A stretch of DNA of 29,070 bases from Acidobacteriota bacterium (GTDB taxonomy: Bacteria > Acidobacteriota > Blastocatellia > Pyrinomonadales > Pyrinomonadaceae), in the NCBI GenBank assembly GCA_023389035.1, contig JAEWFC010000037.1:1-29070 (forward strand), read 5' to 3'. Shown here in pieces: positions 9,002 through 19,100 of the stretch. A model generated the notes under the pieces. It ran no database searches, had not been told where the DNA came from, and saw only the letters and a program-made list of their open reading frames with translations. Position 1 is the stretch's first letter; each line of letters begins with the position of its first letter. The position numbers were made by a program, and so were the translations under genes.

Positions 9002-10855
9002 ATGTGTGGAATCGTTGGTGCGACCGCCCGTCGCAACGTCGTGCCGATCCTGATCGACGGCCTGCGCAAGCTGGAGTACCGCGGCTATGACTCGGCCGGC
9101 ATCGCCATCCTGAACGGCTCGATGACGCGAGTGCGGGCCGTCGGCAGGGTGTCCGAGCTGGATGCCCGCGCCCGTGAGAAGGGGGCGGATGCGCCGGTCG
9201 GCATCGCCCACACCCGTTGGGCCACCCACGGCGGGGTCACTGAGAGCAATGCCCACCCGCACATCTCGAGCCAGGGCGACCTGGACGTCTCCGTGGTGCA
9301 CAACGGCATCATCGAGAACCACGAGATGCTTCGCACACGGCTGCGCAACCTCGGCTACGAGTTCCAGTCGCAGACCGACACCGAGGTGGTCGCGCACCTG
9401 GTGCACTCGCTGGTTCGCGGCGGCCTCGACCTGTTCGAGGCGGTCTCCAGGGCGGTCGCGCAGCTCGAAGGCGCCTATGCGCTCGCTGTGATCAGCAGCC
9501 GCGAGCCGGACGTGGTGGTCGGCTCACGGCGCGGCTCGCCGCTGCTGCTCGGCGTCGGCGCCAACGGCACCGGCGAAGGCGAGAACTTCCTGGCGTCCGA
9601 CACCTCCGCCCTGCTGCAAGTCACCAAGTTCGTCGCCTACCTGGAGGAAGGCGACGTGGTCGAGATCCGCGCGGGCGGCTACCGCATCCGGGACGCCGAG
9701 GGCAAGGACGTCGTCCGGGAGATCGTGGAGAGCCAGCTCTCCGCCGACGCGGTCGAGCTGGGCAGGTACGACCACTACATGCAGAAGGAGATCTTCGAGC
9801 AGCCGGGCGCAATCGCCAACACGCTCGAGATGGTGCAGCATGCACGGTCGCTCGCGCCTGGACTCTTCGGCGCGGACGCAGAGGAGGTGCTCGGGCGGAT
9901 GAAGCAGGTGCTCATCATCGCCTGCGGCACCAGCTACCACGCCGGCATGGTGGCCCGCTACTGGCTGGAATCGATCGCCCGGGTGCCGGTCAACGTGGAG
10001 ATCGCGAGCGAGTACCGCTACCGGGATCCGGTCTCGCTGCCGGGCACCCTGGTCATCACCGTCTCTCAGTCCGGCGAGACCGCGGACACCATCGCGGCCC
10101 TGCAGCATGCCAAGGCGCAGGGGCTCACCGACACCCTCTCCATCTGCAACGTGCCGGAGTCCTCGTTGATCCGGCAGAGCCGTCTGCGCTTCCTCACCCG
10201 GGCGGGGCCGGAGATCGGCGTCGCGTCGACCAAGGCGTTCACCACCCAGCTCGCCGCCCTCTTCCTGCTGACGCTCGTCATCGCCAAGATGCATGAGCGG
10301 CTCACGCCCGCCCGCGAGGTCGAGCTGCTGGCCCAGCTGCGCCACCTGCCAGCCGCGATGAACAATATGCTGGAGATCGAGCCGATGGTGAAAGCGTGGG
10401 CGCTGCGCTTCGCCACGAAGCATCACGCGCTCTTCCTCGGCCGGGGCGTGCACTTCCCGATCGCGATGGAAGGCGCCTTGAAGCTCAAGGAGATCACCTA
10501 CATCCACGCCGAAGCCTACGCCGCCGGCGAGCTCAAGCACGGCCCGCTCGCGCTCGTCGACGCCAGCATGCCGGTGGTGGTGGTTGCCCCCAAGGACGCG
10601 CTGATCGAGAAGCTCAAGTCCAACCTGCAGGAAGTGCGCGCCCGCGGCGGCGAGCTCTTCGTCTTCGCCGACCGCGACACCCGCATCGAGGAAGGCGACG
10701 GCGTGCACGTCATCAACCTGGTCGACCACGCGGGGCCGCTGTCGCCGATCCTGCATGTCGTCCCGCTCCAGCTGCTCGCCTATCACGCCGCCCTAGCCAA
10801 GGGCACCGATGTGGACAAACCAAGGAACCTGGCAAAGAGCGTCACCGTCGAATAG
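9002..10855 (+). CDS. glmS: Glutamine--fructose-6-phosphate aminotransferase GlmS
   Basis: A 617-residue enzyme that makes glucosamine-6-P from fructose-6-P and glutamine. The mature catalytic cysteine follows the start (MCGIVGA), with the glutaminase motifs HTRWATHG and HNGIIENH. Two SIS sugar-isomerase domains follow (ACGTSYHAG, SQSGETADT, STKAFTTQ), then the C-terminus PRNLAKSVTVE. The last ~40 bp of the gene are the recognition site for the TnsD protein of Tn7, and a Tn7-like element begins 25 bp after the stop. The stop is embedded in a strong hairpin terminator. Confidence 0.97.
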   Translation: MCGIVGATARRNVVPILIDGLRKLEYRGYDSAGIAILNGSMTRVRAVGRVSELDARAREKGADAPVGIAHTRWATHGGVTESNAHPHISSQGDLDVSVVHNGIIENHEMLRTRLRNLGYEFQSQTDTEVVAHLVHSLVRGGLDLFEAVSRAVAQLEGAYALAVISSREPDVVVGSRRGSPLLLGVGANGTGEGENFLASDTSALLQVTKFVAYLEEGDVVEIRAGGYRIRDAEGKDVVREIVESQLSADAVELGRYDHYMQKEIFEQPGAIANTLEMVQHARSLAPGLFGADAEEVLGRMKQVLIIACGTSYHAGMVARYWLESIARVPVNVEIASEYRYRDPVSLPGTLVITVSQSGETADTIAALQHAKAQGLTDTLSICNVPESSLIRQSRLRFLTRAGPEIGVASTKAFTTQLAALFLLTLVIAKMHERLTPAREVELLAQLRHLPAAMNNMLEIEPMVKAWALRFATKHHALFLGRGVHFPIAMEGALKLKEITYIHAEAYAAGELKHGPLALVDASMPVVVVAPKDALIEKLKSNLQEVRARGGELFVFADRDTRIEEGDGVHVINLVDHAGPLSPILHVVPLQLLAYHAALAKGTDVDKPRNLAKSVTVE

Positions 10856-10879
10856 ACGGTGGCGCTCTTTGCTCGCGGC
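10815..10879 (+). other. attTn7 recognition site and insertion point
   Basis: The 3' end of glmS, encoding the PRNLAKSVTVE terminus, is the conserved sequence bound by TnsD-class targeting proteins. Insertion in Tn7 occurs about 25 bp past the stop. Here the stop ends at 10855 and the transposon end begins with T at 10880. The five bases GCGGC (10875-10879) would be one copy of the target duplication. The second copy cannot be checked because the far end of the element is not in the window. Confidence 0.8.
10832..10872 (+). terminator. Hairpin terminator of glmS overlapping its stop codon
   Basis: An 18-bp stem pairs 10832-10849 with 10855-10872, with one G-T wobble and a five-base loop GAATA that contains part of the stop codon. 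The descending arm ends in CTTTGC rather than a long T run. It lies between the end of glmS and the transposon end, so it insulates the inserted element from glmUS read-through. Confidence 0.8.
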
Positions 10880-10989
10880 TGTGCGCAGAGAACTAAGTCG
10901 TTAACTCGTGAACATAGTCGATTACTCAAGAATAAAGTCTCTACCGGCTGCTAGATTGGCTGAGCAGGACGATTAGTCCCTGAACTTCA
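10880..10989 (+). repeat. Tn7 right-end-like terminus with TnsB-site array
   Basis: The terminus TGTGCGCAGAGAACTAAGTC matches 15 of 20 bases of the Tn7 right end (TGTGGGCGGACAATAAAGTC, from memory). Repeat units follow at 20-bp spacing. Unit 1 is AACTAAGTCGTTAACTCGTG (10891-10910) and unit 2 is AACATAGTCGATTACTCAAG (10911-10930); they agree at 14 of 20 positions. A partial unit 3, AATAAAGTCT, lies at 10931 and a fourth, TTAGTCCCTGAACT, at 10973. Tightly packed sites are a feature of the Tn7 right end, which is also the end next to glmS in Tn7. Confidence 0.82.
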
Positions 10990-11728
10990 CCCTAGGGCGG
11001 GTTAGGGGCTCGATTCCGGTGGCGCAAGCGAATTGGGCGCTTCTAGGCTACAGTTGAGCGAGGGTTCGTTCGCCCTGCCGACCCTTTAGTTATATCGTCG
11101 CGGGTGTCGGCGGAGCCTGTGCCCTGTTCGAGGTCAGCGGCTTGGACAGGTCGCCCCTTGCCACGGCTCTGTACTCGGAAGTCGCCGTGCAGCAGCAACG
11201 CCTCGGCCGTCAGTCAAAGCCGGCGCTGGTGCGAAGCGACGCTGACGCTAAAAGCGCTTCACTACGGTACACGTCCTACGGACGTTTCTCGGTTTGCAGC
11301 GCAGTTGCCCGCGTCATGCTCGGCCGCGTGCCTAGCGGTTCATCGATTGAGAACGACCCAGGCCGTAACAGCCTTGAGGCAGATGGTTACCACCGACGGG
11401 CAATAGGCGGCGCGTTCAGCTTACTTGCTCCAATCACGCTTGCTCGCAAAGCCACTCTGCGGCAGAATCGTCGACGCATTGATGACTGAACACTCTGGGG
11501 CCTTGATTTGCATCGGCATCGGGAAACTCCTGATACGGGATGCTTCGTTCGGCGTACCCTGCGAACGGTGTAGTCGTAGCATTGACGAAGATTCGGCCTC
11601 ATGAGTTGAGAGACTTGTGAGGCTTTTGCTTTTGGCGGCGTTCTCTTTCAATAGACGGCGCCAAGCACCGGAGAGCCTTCGAGGCCCGTAATCTTCGCCG
11701 CATTCACCCCTGTACTGAATAGAGAGAC
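10990..11728. other. Gap of about 740 bp with no recognisable gene
   Basis: The region lies between the transposon end and hsdM. It has open frames of up to about 115 codons (for example 11142-11489 plus), but their composition and residue make-up look unlike real proteins. I see no tRNA or strong hairpin. The hsdM promoter must lie in the last part; no confident -35/-10 pair was found. Possibly eroded cargo. Confidence 0.5.
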
Positions 11729-13267
11729 ATGCTGACAGGCGAAATCCGCTCTCAGATAGACGCCATCTGGAATGCATTCTGGTCCGGCGGCATCTCAAAT
11801 CCGATGGAGGTCCTAGAACAAATCACATACCTTCTCTTCATCCGGCGCCTTGATGACGCGCACACACTGGAGGAAAGCAAGGCGTTGACGCTCGGCAAAC
11901 CCATTGAGAATCCGGTCTTTCCTGCCGGTAAGGACGAGAAAGGACGCGACTACCAAGACCTGCGCTGGTCACACTTCAAGAATTTCTCACCGGCCGAGAT
12001 GCACAGGGTGGTCGGCGAGCACGTGTTCCCCTTCCTGCGTCGACTGGGTGGTGCGGGCAGCAGCTATGCGCTGCACATGAAGGACGCGCGCTTCACCATC
12101 CCCACGCCGGGCCTGCTGGCCAAGGTGGTGGACATGCTGGACCACGTGCCGATGGAGGACCGCGACACCAAGGGCGACCTCTACGAGTACATGCTCGGCA
12201 AGATTGCATCAGCCGGGCAGAACGGCCAGTTCCGCACGCCGCGACACATCATTAAGTTAATGGTGACGATGACCCAACCCACGCCGAGAGATGTCATCTG
12301 TGACCCAGCCAGCGGCACCTGTGGCTTCCTCGTGGCGGCCGGCGAGTACTTGCGCGAACACCACCCCGGGCTCTTTCGTGACGCTGCTGCCCGTGCCCAT
12401 TTCCACAAGGGGATGTTCCACGGCTACGACTTCGACAACACGATGCTGCGCATCGGCAGTATGAACATGGCCCTGCACGGAGTCGATGACCCCGACATCC
12501 GCTACAAGGACTCACTAAGCGAAGAGCATGCGGGCGATGAGGAGAAGTACAGCCTCCTGCTTGCTAACCCGCCCTTCGCGGGCAGCCTAGACTACGAGAA
12601 CACGGCCAAAGACCTGTTCACCATCGTCAAGACCAAGAAGACAGAGTTGCTCTTCCTGGCCCTGTTCCTGCGGTTGCTGAAACCCGGTGGCCGCGCCGCC
12701 GTCATCGTGCCGGACGGGGTGCTGTTTGGTTCCAGCAAGGCACACAAGGAACTGCGCCGCATCTTGGTTGAAGACCACAAGCTCGATGGCGTGGTGTCAC
12801 TGCCGGCCGGCGTCTTCAAGCCGTATGCCGGAGTTTCCACAGCCATCCTGCTGTTTACCAAGACCAACTCGGGCGGAACGGACCACGTGTGGTTCTACGA
12901 CATGCACGCGGACGGTTGGAGCCTGGACGACAAGCGCCAGCCGCTGTTGGATGGGCACCGCCTTGGGCCTACGCCCACATCTCCCTTGAGCCCGGCCGAA
13001 CACGCGAAGAACAACCTGCCCGACGTACTTTTGCGTTGGGCACATCGCGAAGGAAGCGAAAGAAGGCGCGCGCGCACCGAACAAAGCTTTTGCGTTCCTA
13101 GGGAAGAACTCGCGGCTCAGGGCTATGACTTAAGCCTGAGCCACTACAAGGAAGTTGTGCACGAGGAGGTCGAGCATCAAACCCCTTCCGCTATCTTGGC
13201 CAAGCTCAAGCAGTTAGAGACCGAAATCCAAGCGGCGATGGAGGAGCTAGAGGAGATGCTCCGATGA
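11729..13267 (+). CDS. hsdM: Type I restriction-modification methyltransferase subunit HsdM
   Basis: A 512-residue adenine-N6 methyltransferase subunit. The N-terminal HsdM_N domain (GEIRSQIDAIWNAFWSGGISNPMEVLEQITYLLFIRRLDD) is followed by the Rossmann-like core. The core carries SAM motif I DPASGTCGF (192-200) and catalytic motif IV NPPF (280-283). The C-terminus is a coiled-coil-like helix (ILAKLKQLETEIQAAMEELEEML) that should contact HsdS. It works as M2S1 for methylation and with two HsdR subunits for restriction. The ATG at 11729 has a weak GAGAGA upstream. The stop overlaps the hsdS start (ATGA), and this is the first gene of a four-gene coupled operon. Confidence 0.95.
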   Translation: MLTGEIRSQIDAIWNAFWSGGISNPMEVLEQITYLLFIRRLDDAHTLEESKALTLGKPIENPVFPAGKDEKGRDYQDLRWSHFKNFSPAEMHRVVGEHVFPFLRRLGGAGSSYALHMKDARFTIPTPGLLAKVVDMLDHVPMEDRDTKGDLYEYMLGKIASAGQNGQFRTPRHIIKLMVTMTQPTPRDVICDPASGTCGFLVAAGEYLREHHPGLFRDAAARAHFHKGMFHGYDFDNTMLRIGSMNMALHGVDDPDIRYKDSLSEEHAGDEEKYSLLLANPPFAGSLDYENTAKDLFTIVKTKKTELLFLALFLRLLKPGGRAAVIVPDGVLFGSSKAHKELRRILVEDHKLDGVVSLPAGVFKPYAGVSTAILLFTKTNSGGTDHVWFYDMHADGWSLDDKRQPLLDGHRLGPTPTSPLSPAEHAKNNLPDVLLRWAHREGSERRRARTEQSFCVPREELAAQGYDLSLSHYKEVVHEEVEHQTPSAILAKLKQLETEIQAAMEELEEMLR

Positions 13268-14445
13268 CTACCTTTGTGCCGCTCGGGGAAATCGTTGGCC
13301 CGGCAGCAATAGAACGTGCGGGTACTCGAAATCTCACGGTCCTATCTATGACAAGTTCGAAGGGTCTTGTTCCTCAATCGTCGGTATTCAAGAAGCGAGT
13401 TGCAAGCAGGGACCTAGCAAACTACAAGATTGTTCGCCCAAACCAGTTGGTAGTAGGCATACACATCGACGAAGGGGCTGTGGGATTCTCTGGTGCGGAA
13501 CAGGTAGGCATAGTAAGTCCCGCTTACACGATTTGGGACTTGCAGAATCCAGCTTCGATTCACGTTCCATATCTTGAGCGATTCATTAGGTCACCACGCG
13601 CACTGACGTACTTCGCATCGAAGTACCGAGAGACGGCAGAGCGGAGAGGTAAGCTAACCAAGGACCAGTTCCTTTCCTTGAGTGTGCCGCTGCCTGACGT
13701 CGCGATGCAACGCCGTATCGCGTCCATCCTCGACAAATCTGACACCTTGCGCATCAAGCGCCGCGAGGCCTTGGTTCAACTCGACCGCCTCGCACGGTCG
13801 ATTTTCTTGGAGATGTTCGGGGACACCAGGAGGAGGCGCTGGCCTGTCGTACGCGTTGAAGAAGTGGCTGCCAGTTCTGACGGTGCAATCCGCACGGGGC
13901 CATTTGGAAGCCAGCTGCTGCACAGCGAATTTGTCGACGAGGGCATTGCAGTTCTTGGCATCGACAACGCTGTTGCCAACGAGTTTCGATGGGGTGAGAG
14001 ACGCTTCATAACCGAGGCGAAGTACCGGACCTTGCGGCGCTATACGGTGAAGCCTGGCGACGTTCTCATCACCATCATGGGCACATGTGGTCGCTGCGCC
14101 GTCGTCCCGGACGACATCCCGCCTGCCATCAATACCAAGCACCTCTGTTGCATAACGCTCGACAAGACCAAGTGTCTGCCGACGTTCTTGCACTCATACT
14201 TTCTCTGGCACCCAACTGCGCGGCATTACCTCGCTCAAACATCAAAGGGCGCAATCATGGATGGCCTGAACATGGGAATCATCAGGGCGATGCCTATCGT
14301 CACTCCACCGGTTTCGCTACAAGAGGAATTTTCTGCCCGGCTGGACGCAATAGATGAGTGTAAGGCAGCATCCTCCTCTGCCGTCTCGCAGGCAGAGGCG
14401 CTGTTCACTTCCGTTCAGCACCGCGCCTTTCGGGGCGAACTTTGA
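13264..14445 (+). CDS. hsdS: Type I restriction specificity subunit HsdS
   Basis: A 393-residue DNA-recognition subunit with the usual duplicated layout. TRD1 spans about 1-150 and ends in LTKDQFLSLSVPLPDVAMQRRIASILDKSD. A central conserved helix region (LRIKRREALVQLDRLARSIFLEMFGDT) follows. TRD2 spans about 190-345, with GPFGSQLLHSEFVDEGIAVL and GLNMGIIRAMPIVTPPVSLQEEFSARLDAI. The C-terminal helix ends in QHRAFRGEL, a common HsdS ending. Each TRD reads one half of a bipartite target; the target cannot be predicted from sequence by eye. The start overlaps hsdM by four bases and the stop overlaps the next gene by one. Confidence 0.93.
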   Translation: MTTFVPLGEIVGPAAIERAGTRNLTVLSMTSSKGLVPQSSVFKKRVASRDLANYKIVRPNQLVVGIHIDEGAVGFSGAEQVGIVSPAYTIWDLQNPASIHVPYLERFIRSPRALTYFASKYRETAERRGKLTKDQFLSLSVPLPDVAMQRRIASILDKSDTLRIKRREALVQLDRLARSIFLEMFGDTRRRRWPVVRVEEVAASSDGAIRTGPFGSQLLHSEFVDEGIAVLGIDNAVANEFRWGERRFITEAKYRTLRRYTVKPGDVLITIMGTCGRCAVVPDDIPPAINTKHLCCITLDKTKCLPTFLHSYFLWHPTARHYLAQTSKGAIMDGLNMGIIRAMPIVTPPVSLQEEFSARLDAIDECKAASSSAVSQAEALFTSVQHRAFRGEL

Positions 14446-16199
14446 TGCAGCAGCAGAACATTCCCATTGGCACCCTCGTCGACATGTACAGGCGGGGCGA
14501 ACTCCGCCTGCCCGAAATCCAGCGTCACTACGTCTGGCGTGCCACTCGGGTGCGCGACCTACTGGATTCGCTCTACCGTGGCTACCCCAGCGGCTCCATC
14601 CTGATGTGGGAGACCGACGAGCCCGTACCCACCCGCGACTTCGCCATCGCCCAGGACAGCAACGCCTTCGCCGGCCGCAAGCTGCTCTTGGACGGGCAGC
14701 AGCGCCTAACCTCGCTGACGGCTGTGCTCAGCGGCTTTCAGGTGCAGGTGCGCGGCCGTAAACGGCCCATCGACATCCTGTTCAACCTGGACCACCCCGA
14801 GGGGGCGCCGGCCTATGACACCGAGGTGACTAGCGATGAGGACCCGCCCACCGCTTCCGAAGACGAACTGACAGACGAGGCGGACGAGGGCGAGGAGGAA
14901 GCCGAGACTGAGGGGCGCACCTATGAGGACAGCGCTTTGCAGGCCAAACTGAACCGCCGAACCTTCGTTGTGTCTAGCAAGAGCCTGGCGGCGCTGCCCA
15001 ACTGGGTCTCGGTTACTGAGGTGTTCGGAACTGCCAACGACGCGCAGCTGCTAAAGAAGGCCGGCATCACGTCGTTCGACGACCCGCGCTTCCAGCAGTA
15101 CTCCGACCGGCTAAAGAACCTGCGCGCCATCAAGGACTACCCGTACGTGGTGCATGTGCTGGAACGGCGCATGAGTTATGAGGAAGTCACCGAAATCTTC
15201 GTGCGCGTAAACTCGCTCGGCGCAAAGCTGAAATCGTCCGACCTAGCCCTGGCACAGATGACGTCGCGCTGGCCCAACCTGCTGAAGGAGCTAGAGACAT
15301 TCCAGGAGGAGTGCGAGAAGAGCTACTTCACAATCGACCTAGGCCACCTAGTTCGCGCCATCGTGGTGTTCGCCACGCAGCAGTGCCTGTTCCGCAGCGT
15401 GGCTAGCACATCCGTAGACAAGCTCAAGGCTGGCTGGGCCGAGGCGCAGGAGGGGCTTCGCTTTGCCATCAACTTCCTGCGCAGCAACGCGGGCATCGAG
15501 GATGAATCGCTGCTGTCCTCCCCGATGTTCTTCCACGTCATCGCGGCCGTGAGCCGTCAGAAGGACAACAAGCTGAGCAGCGACGAACAACGGCAACTGC
15601 TGCACTGGCTGCTGGTTGCGAACGCGCGCGGCCGCTACTCGCGTGGCTCAACCGAGACGCTACTAAATGAGGACCTGGCCATCATCTTCCGCAGCGGCGA
15701 TATCGCGGCACTCATCGAACCGGTGAAGCGCCAGTTCGGTCGCCTGCACGTCGAACCCAGCGACCTGCAAGGGCGCGGGGTAAACAGTCCGCTATTCTCG
15801 CTAGCGTACCTGGCGCTGAAGGCGGCAGGCGCAAAGGACTGGTACAGTGGCCTGGGCTTGTCGCTCACCCACCAGGGTAAGCTGCACTTTATCCAGTGGC
15901 ACCACGTCATTCCCAAGTCGCTGCTCAAGGACAAGGGATACGAGACCGGTGAGATTAACGAAGTCGCCAACATGGCGTTCATCACGGGTCAGACGAACCG
16001 ACGCATCAGCAACAAGGAAGCTGTCGCTTACCTACGCGACATCGTGACTAAGCAAGGCATTGACGCGCTGAAGAGCCAATGCGTGCCTACGGACGAAGGC
16101 CTGTGGGCAACTGAGCGGTATCGAGACTTCCTTACGGTGCGAAGGGAGGCGCTCGCTGAGAGAATGAACGCCTTCATACGAGAGAAGTCGGGGACATGA
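14445..16199 (+). CDS. DUF262 plus C-terminal HNH (GmrSD-like) protein within the hsd operon
   Basis: A 584-residue protein. The N-terminus is a DUF262/ParB-like domain, with IPIGTLVDMYRRGELRLPEIQRHYVW and the signature LLLDGQQRLTSL (DGQQR at 83-87). DUF262 of GmrS uses this motif in nucleotide-dependent restriction. A strongly acidic linker lies at about 130-160. The C-terminus has an HNH-like DUF1524 pattern: WHHVIPKSLL with His486-His487, then VANMAFITGQTNRRISNKE. This combination is that of fused type IV enzymes such as GmrSD and BrxU, which cut modified phage DNA. A role as an accessory in the type I system is the alternative. The TGATG and ATGA overlaps tie it tightly to hsdS and hsdR. 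Confidence 0.88.
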   Translation: MQQQNIPIGTLVDMYRRGELRLPEIQRHYVWRATRVRDLLDSLYRGYPSGSILMWETDEPVPTRDFAIAQDSNAFAGRKLLLDGQQRLTSLTAVLSGFQVQVRGRKRPIDILFNLDHPEGAPAYDTEVTSDEDPPTASEDELTDEADEGEEEAETEGRTYEDSALQAKLNRRTFVVSSKSLAALPNWVSVTEVFGTANDAQLLKKAGITSFDDPRFQQYSDRLKNLRAIKDYPYVVHVLERRMSYEEVTEIFVRVNSLGAKLKSSDLALAQMTSRWPNLLKELETFQEECEKSYFTIDLGHLVRAIVVFATQQCLFRSVASTSVDKLKAGWAEAQEGLRFAINFLRSNAGIEDESLLSSPMFFHVIAAVSRQKDNKLSSDEQRQLLHWLLVANARGRYSRGSTETLLNEDLAIIFRSGDIAALIEPVKRQFGRLHVEPSDLQGRGVNSPLFSLAYLALKAAGAKDWYSGLGLSLTHQGKLHFIQWHHVIPKSLLKDKGYETGEINEVANMAFITGQTNRRISNKEAVAYLRDIVTKQGIDALKSQCVPTDEGLWATERYRDFLTVRREALAERMNAFIREKSGT

Positions 16200-19100
16200 G
16201 CAACTTCGCCTTCCTCCAGGGCGAGTGGGCGTCGGTGTTTGAAGCTGCGCGAAAGGCGGAAGAGAATGTCCACAACGACGCGCGAAGCGCCTGCTTTTAC
16301 GCGCGCCGCGCTCTGGAACTGGCGGTGGCTTGGCTCTATACCCACGACAAAGCGCTCAGGCTGCCCTATCAAGATAACCTGAGCGCGCTCCTTCACGAGC
16401 CAACCTTCAAGCAGGTAGCGGGGGACCCCGTTTTCACGAAAGCGCGTCTCATCAAGGATATGGGCAACCTAGCTGTGCATAGCACCAAGAAGGTGGCTAC
16501 AAGGGACGCGCTATCCGCCACGCGTGAGCTCTTTCATTTCTGCTTCTGGCTTGCGCGAACATATGGCCGGGTCGGACGACCCGAGCCAGGATTAGCCTTC
16601 AAGACTGAACTCCTGCCCCAGGCAGAGGAAGACACTACAATCACGCGTTCTGCTGAGCGACTGCAGAAGCTTGGGGACCAGCTACGGGAGAAGGATGCCA
16701 AGCTGTCGGAGCTGCTGACCACTCATGCCGTTTTAGACAAGGAGTTGCAGAAGCTTAGAGAGGAGGTCGCTGCGGCAAAGGCGGCAAACAGCGCCGTCCC
16801 TGACACCCATGACTATTCTGAGGCCGAAACGCGTAAGGCGTTCATCGACCTGCTGCTGAAGGAGGCTGGTTGGCACCTTGAGGCGACGAGAAACTTCGAA
16901 ATCGAAGTGACCGGCATGCCTAATGAGGGAGGGCAGGGCTTCGTCGACTACGTTCTGTGGGGCGACGATGGCAAGCCCTTGATGCTCGTGGAGGCAAAAC
17001 GTACCACGAAGAGCGCACAAGAGGGGCAGCAGCAGGCCAAGCTCTATGCAGACTGCCTCGAGAAGCAGTATGGCCAGCGCCCTGTCATCTGCTACTCCAA
17101 CGGATATGAGCACTGGATGTGGGACGACGTGTTCTACCCGCCACGCTCGGTGCAAGGCTTCTACAAGAAGGATGAGTTGATGCTGTTGGTGCAGCGTCGT
17201 AGCTCACGCAAGAGGTTGGCGGAGGCTGTCATCAACGGGTCCATCGTGGAGCGCTACTACCAAACACGAGCTGTGAGGCGCGTGAGCGCAGCATTCGAGG
17301 TCGACGAGCAGCGGAGAGCCCTGCTTGTGATGGCCACCGGAAGCGGAAAGACACGAACAATCATCGCCCTAGCCGAACTACTGATGCGCTGCAACTGGGT
17401 CAAGCGCGTCCTGTTCCTCGCCGACCGCGTGGCGCTCGTCAACCAGGCCGTGAACGCCTTCAAAGCTCACCTGCCTGACGCGGCGCCTGTGAACTTGGTG
17501 ACGGACAAGGTAACGGAAGGCCGAGTGTTCGTGTCCACCTATCCCACGATGATGAATCTCATCGACGAGACCTTTCAGGAGCAGCGCCGGTTCGGGGTTG
17601 GGCACTTCGACCTCGTAGTCATTGATGAAGCGCATCGCTCGGTGTACCAGAAGTACGGTGCCATCTTCCAGTACTTCGACTCCCTCCTGGTCGGGCTCAC
17701 CGCGACGCCAAAGGATGAGATTGACCGCAATACCTACGGTCTGTTCGAGCTGGAGAACGGCGTCCCGACCGACGCGTACGACCTAGACCGCGCGGTAGCT
17801 GACGGGCATCTCGTACCTCCGGTCGCAATCTCAGTACCGCTGAAGTTTCAGCGGGAGGGGATAAAGTACAAAGACCTGACCGAGGAGGAGAAGGAGCAAT
17901 GGGACGAACTCGAGTGGAACGAGGACGGCACCGCGCCAATCGAGGTCAGTGCGGACGAATTGAACAAGTGGCTGTTCAACAAGGACACGGTAGACAAGGT
18001 GCTGGAGGTCGTGATGACCAAAGGCCAGCGGGTGGCCGGAGGCGACCGTCTCGGTAAAACCATCGTCTTCGCGAAGAACAATCCGCACGCGGAGTTCATC
18101 GAGCAACGCTTCAACGCCAACTATCCTGAGTACAAGGGGCATTTCGCGCGGGTGGTGACTTACAGGACAGAGTATGCGCAAAGCATCATCGATGACTTCT
18201 CGAAGAAGAATCAGATGCCTCACATCGCCATCTCTGTCGACATGCTCGATACCGGAATCGACGTACCGGAGGTCGTCAATCTCGTCTTCTTCAAGATGGT
18301 GCGGTCGAAGACAAAGTTCTGGCAGATGCTGGGCCGAGGAACCCGTCTTTGCAAAGACCTCTTCGGCCCTGGTGAGGACAAGAGGGAGTTCTTCGTCTTC
18401 GACTTCTGCCAGAACCTAGAGTTCTTTAGCCAGAATCCGGCGGGGTCTGAAGGGGCCACGACCGAATCGTTGACGACGCGGCTCTTCAAGGGGCGTCTTG
18501 AACTCATCGCCGAAGTCGATGCCCGCCTCGCCTCGGGGGACCAAGTCGAGGCTCAACCCAACCCGCTCGGTGCACCCGCTAGTTTGCTCAACCTGCGTCA
18601 GGACACGGCGAAGACACTGCAGGAGCGTGTCGCTTCGATGAACATGGATAATTTCATCGTCCGTCCACATCGGCAGGTCGTAGAGCGGTACGCTGACCCA
18701 TCGGCGTGGCAGAAGCTCTCACCCGACGGCATTGACGTTCTTTCTCACAGGGTGGCATCCCTCCCTTCGCAAGTTAACGATGACGACGAGGAAGCAAAGC
18801 GCTTCGACCTGCTCCTATTGCGTGCTCAGCTATCGATTCTTCAGGCAAAGCCTGACTTCATAAGCTTACGACAGAAGATTCAGGCCATCGCCGTCAATCT
18901 TGAGGATGAAATGGCCATCCCAGCCATCAAGGTTGAAGCCAAGCTCATTCATGCAGTGGCTAGTGACGACTGGTGGGACGACGTCACGGTGCCGATGCTT
19001 GAGACTGCGCGCCGCCGGCTCCGCGCGCTCGTCAAGCTGCTGCCAAAAGGCCAGAAGCGGGTGGTTTACACCGACTTCGAGGATGAGTTGGGTGAAGGGG

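Noticed and set aside
10990..11040. tRNA-like string GGGGCTCGATTCCGG
   Set aside because: It resembles a T-arm, but no matching acceptor, D or anticodon arms could be folded around it.
11142..11489. 115-codon open frame between the transposon end and hsdM
   Set aside because: There is no recognisable domain or convincing ribosome-binding site. Its composition resembles chance frames in GC-rich DNA.
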